NCBI RefSeq assembly: GCF_019599145.1
Contig: NZ_CP080647.1
Coordinates: 9,362,001 to 9,426,000, forward strand
DNA: 64,000 nt
Direction of reading: 5' to 3'
Source of the DNA: Streptomyces akebiae
GTDB lineage: Bacteria; Actinomycetota; Actinomycetes; Streptomycetales; Streptomycetaceae
The notes beneath the pieces were generated by a model, which was not told the DNA's origin, ran no database searches, and saw only the letters and a program-made list of their open reading frames with translations. The position numbers were made by a program, and so were the translations under genes. Below, in pieces: positions 40,410-48,856 of the stretch. Each line of letters opens with the position of its first letter. Position 1 is the first letter of the stretch.

Positions 40410-41096
40410 TCAGCCCGAGGCCACGATCCAGTCGTACGCCTCTCGCGCCGTGAACTCCCCCTGCCCGCCCCGCACCAGCAGCCCCGCCGTCGCGAACGCC
40501 GGGTCGTCGGCCTGGTCGGCGAGATACGGCACCGCGACGCACCGCATCCCGGCCGCGTGCGCGGCTGCGGCCCCCGGCGCCGCGTCCTCCAGGACGACAC
40601 AGTCGCCCGGCGCGGTGCCCAGTCGGCGGGCCGCCTCCAGGAACACGTCGGGCGCCGGTTTGCCGTGGTCGACCTCCTCCGCCGACACGACGGTCCGCAG
40701 AAACCCGTCGAGCCCCGTCGCGCCGAGGATCACCTCGATCGCCTCGCGCGAGGACCCCGAGGCCACGGCCATGGGTATGCCGTCCGCCGCGAGCAGTTCC
40801 ACGAACGTCCGCATCTCCGGGTAGACCCGCGTGCCGGTGCGGGCCAGCTCCAGATAGTGGTGGTTCTTGGCGGCGACGATCGCCTCGACCGGCGCGGCGA
40901 GGTCGTACCGCTCCTTCCAGTCCGAGACCGTCTCCTGGATGCTGATGCCGACGTACCGCTCGTGGTCCGCCCAGGTGAAGCCGGTGACCCCGTGCTCGGC
41001 GAGGATGCGCACACTCGCTTCGTAGTAGTTCGGCTCGCTGTCCACGAGCGTTCCGTCGAGATCGAAGATGACCGAAGTGCTACGGGTGGTGCTCAT
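40410..41096 (-). CDS. HAD family sugar-phosphate phosphatase (beta-phosphoglucomutase-like)
   Basis: A 228-residue HAD hydrolase. Motif I is FDLDGTLVDSEPNYY (nucleophile Asp12), motif II ASGSS, motif III GKPAPDVFLEAA and motif IV VLEDAAPGAAAAHAAG. The helical cap between motifs I and II places it in subfamily I with beta-phosphoglucomutase and 2-deoxyglucose-6-phosphatase. Substrate cannot be assigned. ATG 41096. It starts 20 bp after the stop of the Lrp-type regulator gene in the same direction, so the two may be one transcription unit. Confidence 0.88.
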   Translation of the reverse strand: MSTTRSTSVIFDLDGTLVDSEPNYYEASVRILAEHGVTGFTWADHERYVGISIQETVSDWKERYDLAAPVEAIVAAKNHHYLELARTGTRVYPEMRTFVELLAADGIPMAVASGSSREAIEVILGATGLDGFLRTVVSAEEVDHGKPAPDVFLEAARRLGTAPGDCVVLEDAAPGAAAAHAAGMRCVAVPYLADQADDPAFATAGLLVRGGQGEFTAREAYDWIVASG

Positions 41097-41116
41097 GAAC
41101 GCCAGGATGTCATCGA

Positions 41117-41605
41117 TCAGTTCCGGGTCGGCCGGCCGGCCGCCGCGCCGATCGACTCCACCAACGGTCCGAGCCGGTACGGCACCCGCTCCCGCAGTGC
41201 CACCTCCGTACGGGTGCGCACCACACCCGGCAGGCTGATCAGCGCCTGGATGACGTCCTCCAGATGCGCGTTGTCCCGCGCCACGACCCTGGTCAGGAGA
41301 TCACCGCCACCCGTGATCGAGAACGCCTCGACGATCTCCGGGACGGCCGCCAGCGCGTCGCCCACGTCGTCCAGATGTCCCTGGGTGACCTCGATGTGCA
41401 CGAAGGCCAGCACCGGGTGACCGAGCGCGGCGGGGGAGAGCGACGGACCCGTGCCGGTGATCACACCGTCCCGCTCCAGCCGGTCGAGACGGGCCTGGAG
41501 CGTGCCCCGGGCGATGCCGAGGACGCGGGCGTACTCCCGCACACTGGTGCGCGGCTGCTCCAGCAGCAGTCGCAGGATGCGGGTGTCGAGCTCGTCCACG
41601 GCCAT
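41117..41605 (-). CDS. Lrp/AsnC family transcriptional regulator
   Basis: A 162-residue regulator. The N-terminal helix-turn-helix (about 5-55, LDTRILRLLLEQPRTSVREY and GTLQARLDRLERDGVI) is followed by a RAM ligand-binding domain (about 65-145, HPVLAFVHIEVTQGHLDDVG and GGDLLTRVVARDNAHLEDVI). Such proteins sense amino acids or related metabolites. ATG 41605. The HAD gene follows at 20 bp. Confidence 0.9.
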   Translation of the reverse strand: MAVDELDTRILRLLLEQPRTSVREYARVLGIARGTLQARLDRLERDGVITGTGPSLSPAALGHPVLAFVHIEVTQGHLDDVGDALAAVPEIVEAFSITGGGDLLTRVVARDNAHLEDVIQALISLPGVVRTRTEVALRERVPYRLGPLVESIGAAAGRPTRN

Positions 41606-41974
41606 GGTCCGTCAGCCTCCCGGCGTGATTCGGTGATCATGAAGACTGTACCGATGGCCCGGTGAACGGCACCCCTACCGGGCCACCTGATCCGAGCAAC
41701 CGTCGCCCGAGTCCCCTGATCCGTTGGCCCAGCGGGCCCGGACGCCTCCCTTGCGTGACTGTGCCAATGGCTCAGCGTTGAAGGAGGCTGTTGAGCCATG
41801 GGGGCAGGGGATGGTACCTCTGCCGTATCCACGTAACTCAGGGCGCCGTGCGGTGCCGGAGCGGCGACGAGGCCGGATCCGGAGCGCGGCGCCTTCGCCG
41901 TGCCCGCTGCCCGCCGGAGACCCCGGCCCGGCGCGGACGGGGCGGGCACCACGGCAAGGGGGCGGCACACCGTC
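41606..41974. other. intergenic with hairpin, upstream of FUSC transporter
   Basis: No gene is supported. An 8-bp perfect inverted repeat, ATGGCTCA (41767-41774) and TGAGCCAT (41792-41799), flanks GCGTTGAAGGAGGCTGT. A plus-strand frame from ATG 41724 is open through it, but its product is very basic and matches nothing I know. The region could be a structured leader. Confidence 0.35.
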
Positions 41975-43474
41975 ATGAAGAGGATGTTCACGGCTCCCGA
42001 TCCGGGGCTCCTGCGGCTGCGGAACGCACTGCGCGCCGTCATCGGCGTGGGCGCCGCCGTGACCGCGTCCGAAGTGTGCGGGCTCTCGCTCCCCGCGTCG
42101 ATCACCGGAGGCCTGGCGGCCCTCCTCGCCCTGTTCACCGTCACCGACGCGAACGTGCCCGCGCAGCGGATCACCACCGCGCTCCTGCCGGCGGCCGGAT
42201 TTCCCGTCCTGGCCCTGGCCGCCGTCCTGCACGACGCCACAGCCGCCCGTGACGCCGCGTTCGTGGCCACCGTCTTCTGCGGTGTCTACGCCCGCCGCTG
42301 GGGGCCGCGCGGCCAGGCGCTCGGGATCTTCGCGTTCATGAGCTACTTCGTCACGCAGTTCCTCCACACGGTCCCTGCGGACCTGCCCGGACTGTACGCC
42401 GCCATGACTCTCGCGCTGCTGGTCGCGGGCGTGGTGCGGTTCCTCCTGTGGCCCGTCGAGCGCGCCCTCCCGCCCGTCGCGGCCCCTGCCGGGCCGCCCG
42501 GGGAGGGGCTGGCGCGGCCCAGCACCCGGCAGGCGTTCCAGGCCGCGGTCGCCTGCTGCCTCGCCCTGCTCGTCGGCCAGGCCTTCTCCGAGGACCGCTG
42601 GTACTGGGCCGTCGGCACCGCCTGGTGGATCTTCGTCAACACCGCGTCCCGCGGCGAGACCCTGGTCCGAGGCTTCCGCCGCGTCCTCGGAACCGTGATC
42701 GGCGTCGCCGTCGGCCTGCTGGTCGCCGTCCCGCTGGACGGGGCGCCCGCGCCGTCGGCCGCGCTCGTCGCGGTCTGCGTCTTCGGGATCTTCTACACGG
42801 CGGCGGTCTCGTACTCCTGGATGATGTTGGCGGTCACCGTGATGGTCAGCCTCCTCTACGGCCTGCTCGGTGTGCTGGACCCCGGCCTGCTGGCGCTCCG
42901 ACTCGTCGAGACGGGGGTGGGCGCGGTGTGCGCCGTGCTGGCCGTGGTCCTCGTCCTGCCGGTCACGACGCACGCGACCAACGACGCCTGGATCCAGCGC
43001 GCCCTGCACTGTGTGCACGCCGCCGCGACCGCCACCGCCGCACGGCTGGAGGGCGTCCCGGGGGCCGACCCGGCTCCCCATGCCGCCGAGCTGGAACTGC
43101 TGTTCGGCCGGGCGCGGATGGCGCTCGCGCCGCTGGTCCACCCCCTGAACCCCTTCCGCGCCCGCAAGGCCCGCGCCCACGCGGCCCTCCGCCTCCTCGA
43201 CGACTGTGTGAGCGAGGTGCGCGCCCTGGTCTCCGCCACCGCCGACCCGGCCGGTTCCCGCGAGGCGGCCCTGATCGCCGCCTGCTTGGGGGTGAAGGCC
43301 GCGGTGGAGGCGTTGACCACTCCCGGTGGACGCGCGGCCGTCGACGGACCGGAGCCGGTCTCCTCCCCGGAGGCCGGGGCCGCCCTCGGGCATCTGCACA
43401 ACCTGGAGAGGGCGCTGTCGGAGCTGGCCATGCCGCTCGGGGCGGCTCCGGGCTCCCGTCCGGCCGCTCCCTAG
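41975..43474 (+). CDS. FUSC/aromatic acid exporter family membrane protein
   Basis: A 499-residue membrane protein of the FUSC family. It has two blocks of closely spaced hydrophobic helices (about 20-160 and 190-340). The second block starts STRQAFQAAVACCLALLVG and includes the FUSC signature region DRWYWAVGTAWWIFVNTASRGETLVRGFRRVLGT. A cytoplasmic helical domain follows (about 345-499). Relatives export aromatic acids or fusaric acid. ATG 41975 has only a weak G-rich Shine-Dalgarno. Regulation is not visible, but the upstream hairpin at 41767 is a candidate. Confidence 0.82.
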   Translation: MKRMFTAPDPGLLRLRNALRAVIGVGAAVTASEVCGLSLPASITGGLAALLALFTVTDANVPAQRITTALLPAAGFPVLALAAVLHDATAARDAAFVATVFCGVYARRWGPRGQALGIFAFMSYFVTQFLHTVPADLPGLYAAMTLALLVAGVVRFLLWPVERALPPVAAPAGPPGEGLARPSTRQAFQAAVACCLALLVGQAFSEDRWYWAVGTAWWIFVNTASRGETLVRGFRRVLGTVIGVAVGLLVAVPLDGAPAPSAALVAVCVFGIFYTAAVSYSWMMLAVTVMVSLLYGLLGVLDPGLLALRLVETGVGAVCAVLAVVLVLPVTTHATNDAWIQRALHCVHAAATATAARLEGVPGADPAPHAAELELLFGRARMALAPLVHPLNPFRARKARAHAALRLLDDCVSEVRALVSATADPAGSREAALIAACLGVKAAVEALTTPGGRAAVDGPEPVSSPEAGAALGHLHNLERALSELAMPLGAAPGSRPAAP

Positions 43475-43608
43475 GCCCCGCCCTGCGGCCGCCCGCTCGC
43501 CGGTCGCCCGTCGCGCGCCCCCGCCGTGCGTCCCGGACGTCGCGCACGGCGGAGGCGAAGGTGATCCCGGGGCGCGCACGGCCCCTCTCGCGCCACACCA
43601 GCAGGGAC

Positions 43609-43624
43609 TTTGGTCTAGACCTGC
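43609..43624 (+). promoter_or_regulatory. DasR-type dre site before the lactonase gene
   Basis: TGGTCTAGACC (43611-43621) matches the core of the DasR-responsive element, consensus TGGTCTAGACCA, with only the last base changed. It lies 47 bp before the start of the gene at 43668. DasR is the GlcN-6-P/GlcNAc-sensing GntR regulator of Streptomyces. Confidence 0.7.
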
Positions 43625-43667
43625 TGCTAGGGTTCGCCCGCACACGGGTGAACGGGAGGGGTCGGCA

Positions 43668-44756
43668 ATGACAGCGGAAGTGGACACGGCGGACAGGGGC
43701 GCGCCGGACAGGGGCACGGTGGACGGGCCGCGACGACGACGTGCGTACATCGGGTCGTTCACCTCGGTGGGGGGTCCCGGTGTCCTCGTCGCCGATGTCG
43801 ACGACAAGAGCGGCGCGCTCACCGTCCTGTCGGGCGCGGACGAGGTCCCCGACCCGAGCTACCTGGCCCTCTCGCCGGACGGGCGCACGCTGTACGTGGT
43901 CAGCGAGCGGCCCGGGGGAGCGGTGGCCGCCTATCGGGTGACGGGCGACAAGCCCGAGTTGACCGGGCCACCGGTGGCGGTCGGCGACGGACCCACGCAC
44001 CTCGCCACGTTCGCCGGTCACGTCCTGACCGCCGACTACGGCTCCGGCAGCGTCACCGCCGTCCCGCTGCGCCCCGACGGCACCCTCGCGGCCCCTGCGA
44101 CCGGGACCCTCCGGCACACCGGGTCCGGGACCGACCCCCGCGACCGACGGGAACCGCACGCCCACCAGGTGGTGCCCGATCCGTCCGGCCGCCGGTTCCT
44201 CGACGTCGACCTCGGAACCGACACGGTGCGGGTGTGCGCGGTGGAGGACGGCGTCCCCGTCGCCCACCACGAGACGGCGCTGCGGCCGGGCTCGGGGCCG
44301 CGCCACCTCGCCTTCCACCCCGGCGGGCCGGACGGATCGTACGTCTACGTGCTGAACGAACTGACCCCCACGGTCACCGTGTGCCGCTGGAACGCTCCTG
44401 ACGGCCCGCTGGAGCCGTTGCGGGAGACCCCGGTGCTCGCGGATCCCCCGGAGGGCGACGCGTACCCCTCGGGCCTCGTCGTGTCCCCCGACGGCCGCTT
44501 CGTCTGGACGGCCACCCGCGGCACGGATGTGCTCTCCGTGCTCGCCGTCGAGGGCGACGGGCTGCGCCTGGTCGCGACCGTGCCCTGCGGCGGCCACTGG
44601 CCCCGTGCCCTCACCTACGCGGCAGGCACGCTCTACGTGGCCAACGAACGCTCCGGCGACGTCACCTGGTTCACGGTCGACCCGCGCACCGGCCTGCCGG
44701 TACGGGGCGGCTCGATCGAGGTGCCCGCGGCCTCCTGCGTCGTCCTGGACGACTGA
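43668..44756 (+). CDS. lactonase family beta-propeller protein (YkgB/Pgl-like)
   Basis: A 362-residue seven-bladed propeller of the 6-phosphogluconolactonase (YbhE/YkgB) family. Repeated blade motifs include DPSYLALSPDGRTLYVVSE, EPHAHQVVPDPSGRRFLDVD, GPRHLAFHPGG and YPSGLVVSPDGRFVWTATR. RREPHAHQV and GPRHLAFHP are the positions where the family keeps active-site residues. It has no signal peptide. ATG 43668 follows GGGAGGGG. A near-perfect DasR site lies upstream, so expression may respond to amino-sugar supply. Its true substrate is not defined. Confidence 0.85.
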   Translation: MTAEVDTADRGAPDRGTVDGPRRRRAYIGSFTSVGGPGVLVADVDDKSGALTVLSGADEVPDPSYLALSPDGRTLYVVSERPGGAVAAYRVTGDKPELTGPPVAVGDGPTHLATFAGHVLTADYGSGSVTAVPLRPDGTLAAPATGTLRHTGSGTDPRDRREPHAHQVVPDPSGRRFLDVDLGTDTVRVCAVEDGVPVAHHETALRPGSGPRHLAFHPGGPDGSYVYVLNELTPTVTVCRWNAPDGPLEPLRETPVLADPPEGDAYPSGLVVSPDGRFVWTATRGTDVLSVLAVEGDGLRLVATVPCGGHWPRALTYAAGTLYVANERSGDVTWFTVDPRTGLPVRGGSIEVPAASCVVLDD

Positions 44757-44796
44757 GGCCGCCCCGCGGTGACGAGGCGCGGCGCGGCACCGCACG

Positions 44797-44847
44797 CGTA
44801 CGGCCGAGGGCCCGCTCCTACGAGAGGAGCGGGCCCTCGGCCGTACG
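44797..44847. terminator. very strong bidirectional hairpin terminator
   Basis: Two perfect 23-bp arms (44797-44819 and 44825-44847) are separated by a 5-nt loop. It lies between convergent genes ending at 44756 and 44874 and would terminate both. It is the longest perfect dyad I found in the window. Confidence 0.9.
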
Positions 44848-44873
44848 GGGCGCGGTCCGGGTCGGTGCCGGAA

Positions 44874-45797
44874 TCAGCGGACCGGCATGCCCTGGGGCTG
44901 CTGCGGCGCGATGCCGAGCGCCGTCGTGTACTTGCCGAGCGCCAGCTTGCCGATCGCCGGGTAGGGACCGAGCGCCTCGGCGGCGGAGCAGCCCGCCTCC
45001 GTCGCGGCCGCCTCGATCAGGCCGGCGTCGATCTCCGGCCCTATCAGGTACGGCGCGAGCGCCAGCTGCTGGGAGCCCGAGGAACGCAGCTGCTCGGCCA
45101 CGGAGGTGATCGAGCCCTCCTGGTCGAGGGCGGCGGCCATCACCGGCACCGCGAGCCGCGCGGCCAGCAGCATGCCCGTGATTCCTGCGGCCTGCACGGC
45201 CTCCTCGCCGCCCACGGTGGCGAGGACGATGCCGTCCGCGGCGGTGGCGACGGTGAACAGCCGGGCCCGGTCGGCACGTGCCAGTCCCGCCTCGGACAGG
45301 CGCACGTGCAGCGCCTCGGCGAGCAGTGGGTGCGGGCCGAGGACGTCGGTCAGCTCGGCCGCGATACGGCTCTCCATGACGGCCTGGCGGACCTGGCGGA
45401 GCGTGGCGCTGTCCGGACCGGCCAGCAGGGGCACGACGACGGCGACGGGGCCGTCCGGCTCCTTGACGTCCAGACCGGCGGCGCGCGCCTGCTCGTAACG
45501 GGCGGTGCGCTCCTCGGCGGCGTGCGTGAGCACCGACTGCAGCGTGGGGAACTCGTCGGCGCCACCGTCGACGTACCCGATGCGGGCGTCGATGCCGGGC
45601 AGTTCGGAGCGCGCGATGCTCACGACCTCCTCGGCGAGGCTGCGCGTGGCGGCGCTGGGCGTGCCCGGCACCGCGAGGACGAGCGCGGGCGCACCCTCGG
45701 GAGCCGCCAGCGGCTCGGGGCGGCGGTGCCGCCCGGGCTGGCGGGGTCGCGGCATTCGTACAGGCAGGCCGGACGCGGGCCCAGTGGGGGAACTCAT
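44874..45797 (-). CDS. CbiX/SirB-type sirohydrochlorin chelatase homologue lacking the first motif
   Basis: A 307-residue protein with the duplicated chelatase fold (about 35-155 and 165-290). The segment HVRLSEAGLARADRARLFTVATAADG starts the second half, and LAPYLIGPEIDAGLIEAA corresponds to the C-terminal strand. Active CbiX/SirB proteins start with a V-x-V-G-HGSR motif. Here the equivalent position reads ALVLAVPGTPSAATRS, with no histidine. It may therefore be a non-catalytic paralogue. ATG 45797 starts a Pro/Arg-rich leader of about 35 residues. It faces the lactonase gene across a strong shared terminator. Confidence 0.72.
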   Translation of the reverse strand: MSSPTGPASGLPVRMPRPRQPGRHRRPEPLAAPEGAPALVLAVPGTPSAATRSLAEEVVSIARSELPGIDARIGYVDGGADEFPTLQSVLTHAAEERTARYEQARAAGLDVKEPDGPVAVVVPLLAGPDSATLRQVRQAVMESRIAAELTDVLGPHPLLAEALHVRLSEAGLARADRARLFTVATAADGIVLATVGGEEAVQAAGITGMLLAARLAVPVMAAALDQEGSITSVAEQLRSSGSQQLALAPYLIGPEIDAGLIEAAATEAGCSAAEALGPYPAIGKLALGKYTTALGIAPQQPQGMPVR

Positions 45798-45848
45798 GGC
45801 GCCGCATGTTACTGGCTTCTTGGGCTCCCCTGTTCGGGGAGGGTGCAG

Positions 45849-45917
45849 GTGAGCGGTATCCGTCCTGATTTGTCTGATGAGTTACGTGCCGATCAGGACC
45901 GATCGATACCGCATTAA
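45849..45917 (+). CDS. possible 22-residue micro-ORF with a TTA codon
   Basis: GGGGAGGG at 45836-45843 precedes a GTG at 45849, and the frame runs 22 codons to TAA at 45917. It contains a rare TTA leucine codon (bldA-dependent in Streptomyces) and a low-GC composition unlike the neighbourhood. The same stretch contains imperfect inverted arms GCGGTATC and GATACCGC. It could be a short leader or part of a mobile-element end. Confidence 0.3.
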   Translation: MSGIRPDLSDELRADQDRSIPH

Positions 45918-45990
45918 TCTGCTGAGCGGTGCACTTGGGTGACCACGATGATGCTTGTCCGACAGGCTGGTTTGATCCCGGTTTCAGGTA

Positions 45991-46995
45991 CTACTTTTCG
46001 GCCACCACGTACAACATCCGCTCGTCGTACGGCAGGGCGAGTCCGCCGACCGCCAACGCGGCGGCGATACGCACCGCGCCGACCAGCGGGTCCCCTTCCG
46101 CCGGCATCGGCGGCGCGTGCGGCAGCCGCTGCGCCAACTCCGCCTCCAAGGGGGCGAGGAGAGGGGCGCCCAGCTTGAACAGGCCGCCGGTCAGGGCCAC
46201 TCGCGGCCCGCCCGAGGCCGGGCAGACGGCCGCCGCCGCGTCGGCCATGTGCCGGGCCGCCTCGCGCAGGATGCCTGCCGCCACCGGGTCGGCCCCGGCG
46301 CAGGCGGCCACCTCGGGCGCGAACGACGCGAGGACCGCCGGGCGGTCGGCCCTCGGGTAGATCCGGCCTGGGATCCCGGCGGGTGGGCCGAACACCCTCT
46401 CCGCACGCGCCAGCAGCCGGGCCGAACCACCACCGCGCCCGTCGTACGCCCGCATCGCCGCCTCCAGCCCGGCCCGCCCGATCCACGCGCCGCCACCGCA
46501 GTCCCCGAGGAGATGGCCCCAGCCGTCGGCCCGACGCCAGGCGGTCAGATCCGTGCCGATCGCGATCAGCCCCGTACCGGCGGCGATCACCGCACCCGGC
46601 CGCGCCCCGAGGGCACCGGTGTACGCGGCGACCGCGTCGGCCACCAGCGCGACCCGGCGCACCCCCCACTCACGCGCCAGCGCGGACGGCAGCTCGGCGC
46701 GCAGCTGCTCGCCGAGCGACGCGAACCCGGCGGCTCCGACGGCCACTGCCGCCGGACGCGCGCCCCCGGCGTCGGCGAACAGCCGCCGCGCCATCGGCGA
46801 CAGCAGCTCCAGCAGATGGCCGGCGTCGACACCGCGCGCACCGGTCCGCACCGCCTCCTCGGACACCACCGGCTCTCCGAGCATCTCGGTGCCCCGGGCC
46901 AGTACCGCCCGCAGCCCCGAACCACCGGAGTCCACGGCGAGCACGACGGGTGTCTGGTCCTCCGGGGGCCGGGAGGTCGCGGGGCCGTCGGTCAT
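45991..46995 (-). CDS. N-acetylglucosamine kinase-like BadF/BadG/BcrA/BcrD ATPase
   Basis: A 334-residue sugar kinase of the ASKHA fold. Phosphate-1 motif is LAVDSGGSGLRAVLA. AGTGLIAIG is the phosphate-2 region, GDCGGGAWIGRAGLEAAMRAYDG follows, and ALTGGLFKLG is the adenosine motif. Members phosphorylate GlcNAc or related amino sugars. ATG 46995 gives a short disordered leader. No dre site was seen in its own upstream region, although one occurs upstream of the lactonase gene 2.3 kb away. Confidence 0.82.
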   Translation of the reverse strand: MTDGPATSRPPEDQTPVVLAVDSGGSGLRAVLARGTEMLGEPVVSEEAVRTGARGVDAGHLLELLSPMARRLFADAGGARPAAVAVGAAGFASLGEQLRAELPSALAREWGVRRVALVADAVAAYTGALGARPGAVIAAGTGLIAIGTDLTAWRRADGWGHLLGDCGGGAWIGRAGLEAAMRAYDGRGGGSARLLARAERVFGPPAGIPGRIYPRADRPAVLASFAPEVAACAGADPVAAGILREAARHMADAAAAVCPASGGPRVALTGGLFKLGAPLLAPLEAELAQRLPHAPPMPAEGDPLVGAVRIAAALAVGGLALPYDERMLYVVAEK

Positions 46996-47295
46996 GGCAG
47001 ACGCCGGTCCACGGGAGCCCCGCCCAGGCGGACCAGCGCGAGGTCGCGGAGGAGCGGGCGGGGGTCACGGGCGTCACGAAGGGCGGGCCGAGGGCGTGGA
47101 CCGTGGCGGAGCGGCTCGAGCACGCGAGGGAACAAGCCCCTCTCCTTCCTGTCCTTCCCGGGAACCGGTCGAGCGTGGTGCTCGACCGGTTCGAGGATCT
47201 CGACGAGGAGGAAGGGTAGCGCCCGCGGGACGGGTGGTGGGTGGGAGTTCCCTGCGTATGCGGGGTGTCTGTGTGTGCCAGTAGAGTGACGCGCC
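46996..47295. other. intergenic with perfect 13-bp hairpin
   Basis: Perfect arms GAACCGGTCGAGC (47162-47174) and GCTCGACCGGTTC (47180-47192) surround a 5-nt loop. A plus-strand frame through the hairpin ends LDRFEDLDEEEG at 47219 and may be the tail of a decayed gene. A TAGAGT at 47282-47287 is a candidate -10 for the uracil-DNA glycosylase gene. Confidence 0.45.
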
Positions 47296-47973
47296 GTGGC
47301 ACCACGACCTTTGCATGAACTTGTTGAAGCGGGCTGGGCGAAGGCCCTCGAGCCGGTGGCCGAACGTATCGCCGCAATGGGGGACTTCCTGCGGGCCGAG
47401 ATAGCGGCGGGCCGGACGTATCTGCCGTCCGGGGCGAATGTCCTGCGGGCCTTCCAGCAGCCCTTCGACGATGTCCGCGTCCTGATCGTCGGTCAGGATC
47501 CCTATCCCACGCCAGGGATGGCGATCGGGCTGAGCTTCGCGGTCTCGCCGGAGGTGCGTTCGCTGCCGGGCAGTCTGGAGAACATCTACCGCGAGATGCA
47601 CTCCGACCTCGGGCTGCCCAGGCCGTCCAACGGTGATCTGACGCCGTGGACGCACCAGGGCGTCCTGCTGCTCAACAGGGCCCTCACCACGGCCCCGCGC
47701 AAGCCGGGGGCGCATCGCGGAAAGGGGTGGGAGGAGGTCACGGAGCAGGCGATCAGGGCGCTGGCCGGGCGGGGAAAGCCCCTGGTGTCGATCCTGTGGG
47801 GCCGTGACGCGCGCAATCTGCGGCCGTTGCTGGGGGAGCTTCCGGCCATCGAGTCCGCGCACCCGTCCCCGATGTCGGCCGACCGGGGTTTCTTCGGTTC
47901 GCGGCCGTTCAGCCGGGCCAACGACCTGCTGCTGCGGCAGGGCGTCCAGCCTGTGGACTGGCGGCTGCCGTAG
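47296..47973 (+). CDS. ung: uracil-DNA glycosylase, family 1
   Basis: A 225-residue DNA repair enzyme that removes uracil from DNA. The water-activating motif is [17 protein letters not shown] (catalytic Asp68; proline stands where GQDPYH has histidine). LLLNRALT is the uracil-binding strand, and [21 protein letters not shown] is the leucine/histidine loop region. GTG 47296 has no Shine-Dalgarno, and a TAGAGT -10 lies 8 bp before it, so the message is probably leaderless. It stands alone, with a hairpin upstream. Confidence 0.92.
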   Translation: MAPRPLHELVEAGWAKALEPVAERIAAMGDFLRAEIAAGRTYLPSGANVLRAFQQPFDDVRVLIVGQDPYPTPGMAIGLSFAVSPEVRSLPGSLENIYREMHSDLGLPRPSNGDLTPWTHQGVLLLNRALTTAPRKPGAHRGKGWEEVTEQAIRALAGRGKPLVSILWGRDARNLRPLLGELPAIESAHPSPMSADRGFFGSRPFSRANDLLLRQGVQPVDWRLP

Positions 47974-48402
47974 TGCACGGTGGGCGGCGAGAGCCGCCAC
48001 CACGGGCCGGGCAGGCGGGTCCTGGCGAAGCTCGACGAGATGGCGGAGAAGCACAGGTTCGGGTCTGCTCGGCGGCCAGGTCCTGCATACCGACCACCGC
48101 CAGCGGCACCAGTTTCTCGGCCCCTGTGATCAGTCGCCGCACTTGACGGTCGGCTGGATACGTGGCGGCGGCGGTGCGCAGTTCGGACGCCGTCAGCGCC
48201 TGAGGGCCCGGCCGAGACGCCGGGACGGCGAGAAACTTGGTAGGCGGGGCCGACGGAACCGGGTAACGTCATGGTCATGTTCTTCCAGACGCCGATTTAC
48301 GAGTGAGAGCGTGACGGGCCCCTGCTGACGTCCTTCGACGTCGCCGCGCCCGTCCCCCACCGATGAATCCGTAGATCACTTCACCTCACTCCGGGAGAAC
48401 CC
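47974..48402. other. gene-poor interval with fragments
   Basis: About 430 bp without a supported gene. On the minus strand a short frame (RRLITGAEKLVPLAVVGMQ, about 48080-48142) looks protein-like but has no intact gene around it. At 48270-48306 the plus strand shows an 11-codon frame, MVMFFQTPIYE, followed by TGA, which may be the start of a truncated gene. Both are weak. Confidence 0.35.
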
Positions 48403-48612
48403 ATGAGCAAGAACATCAACAACCCCGTGGGCATGGGCGGCGGCAAGCGCAAGAAGCTGTCCCGCGCCGAACGGCAGAACAACGGCCCGTACCGCAACCT
48501 CGACCGCAAGAGTGCCGCCGACCAGAAGGCGGAGCTGGTGCGCAAGATGCGCGAGAAGGCAGGCACACCCGAGGGCGCCGCCCAGACGGGTGACGACACC
48601 GCACAGCGCTGA
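48403..48612 (+). CDS. DUF6243 family small basic protein
   Basis: A 69-residue protein, MSKNINNPVGMGGGKRKK at the start and AERQNNGPYRNLDRK in the middle. It matches the Streptomyces-specific DUF6243 family, whose function is unknown. It is strongly basic in the first half and has no membrane segment. ATG 48403 follows GGGAG. A clear hairpin terminator lies 33 bp after the stop, so it is monocistronic. Confidence 0.88.
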   Translation: MSKNINNPVGMGGGKRKKLSRAERQNNGPYRNLDRKSAADQKAELVRKMREKAGTPEGAAQTGDDTAQR

Positions 48613-48644
48613 CGCGCCGCCGCCGCAGGGTGGCACCGCACGGG

Positions 48645-48681
48645 GCAGAGCCCGGACCGCGAGGCGTGGTCCGGGCTCTGC
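48645..48681. terminator. hairpin terminator after the DUF6243 gene
   Basis: A perfect 14-bp stem, GCAGAGCCCGGACC with GGTCCGGGCTCTGC, encloses a 9-nt loop. Confidence 0.85.
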
Positions 48682-48856
48682 TGTCGTACCGGGGGCCTGA
48701 TCGCTGCCTCACGCCGCCTCGATCCCGCTGTCCACCCGGCCGCTGAACCGCCTCGTCGACCTGATCCGCCCCCACCGCCCGCCCACCAGTGATGAGTTTT
48801 CGCGCCCGCACCCGTCACACATACGACGGGACACGACGAGGCGGAAGGATGACGTG

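Noticed and set aside
41724..41978. An 84-codon frame upstream of the FUSC gene
   Set aside because: The product is strongly basic without a fold pattern, and it overlaps the hairpin and the start of the real gene.
45914..46669. A 251-codon minus-strand frame overlapping the kinase
   Set aside because: It is a shifted-frame copy of the kinase region; the kinase frame has all family motifs.
48270..48306. A short gene starting MVMFFQTPIYE
   Set aside because: It ends after 11 codons. It may be the start of a truncated gene, but nothing downstream supports a frame.
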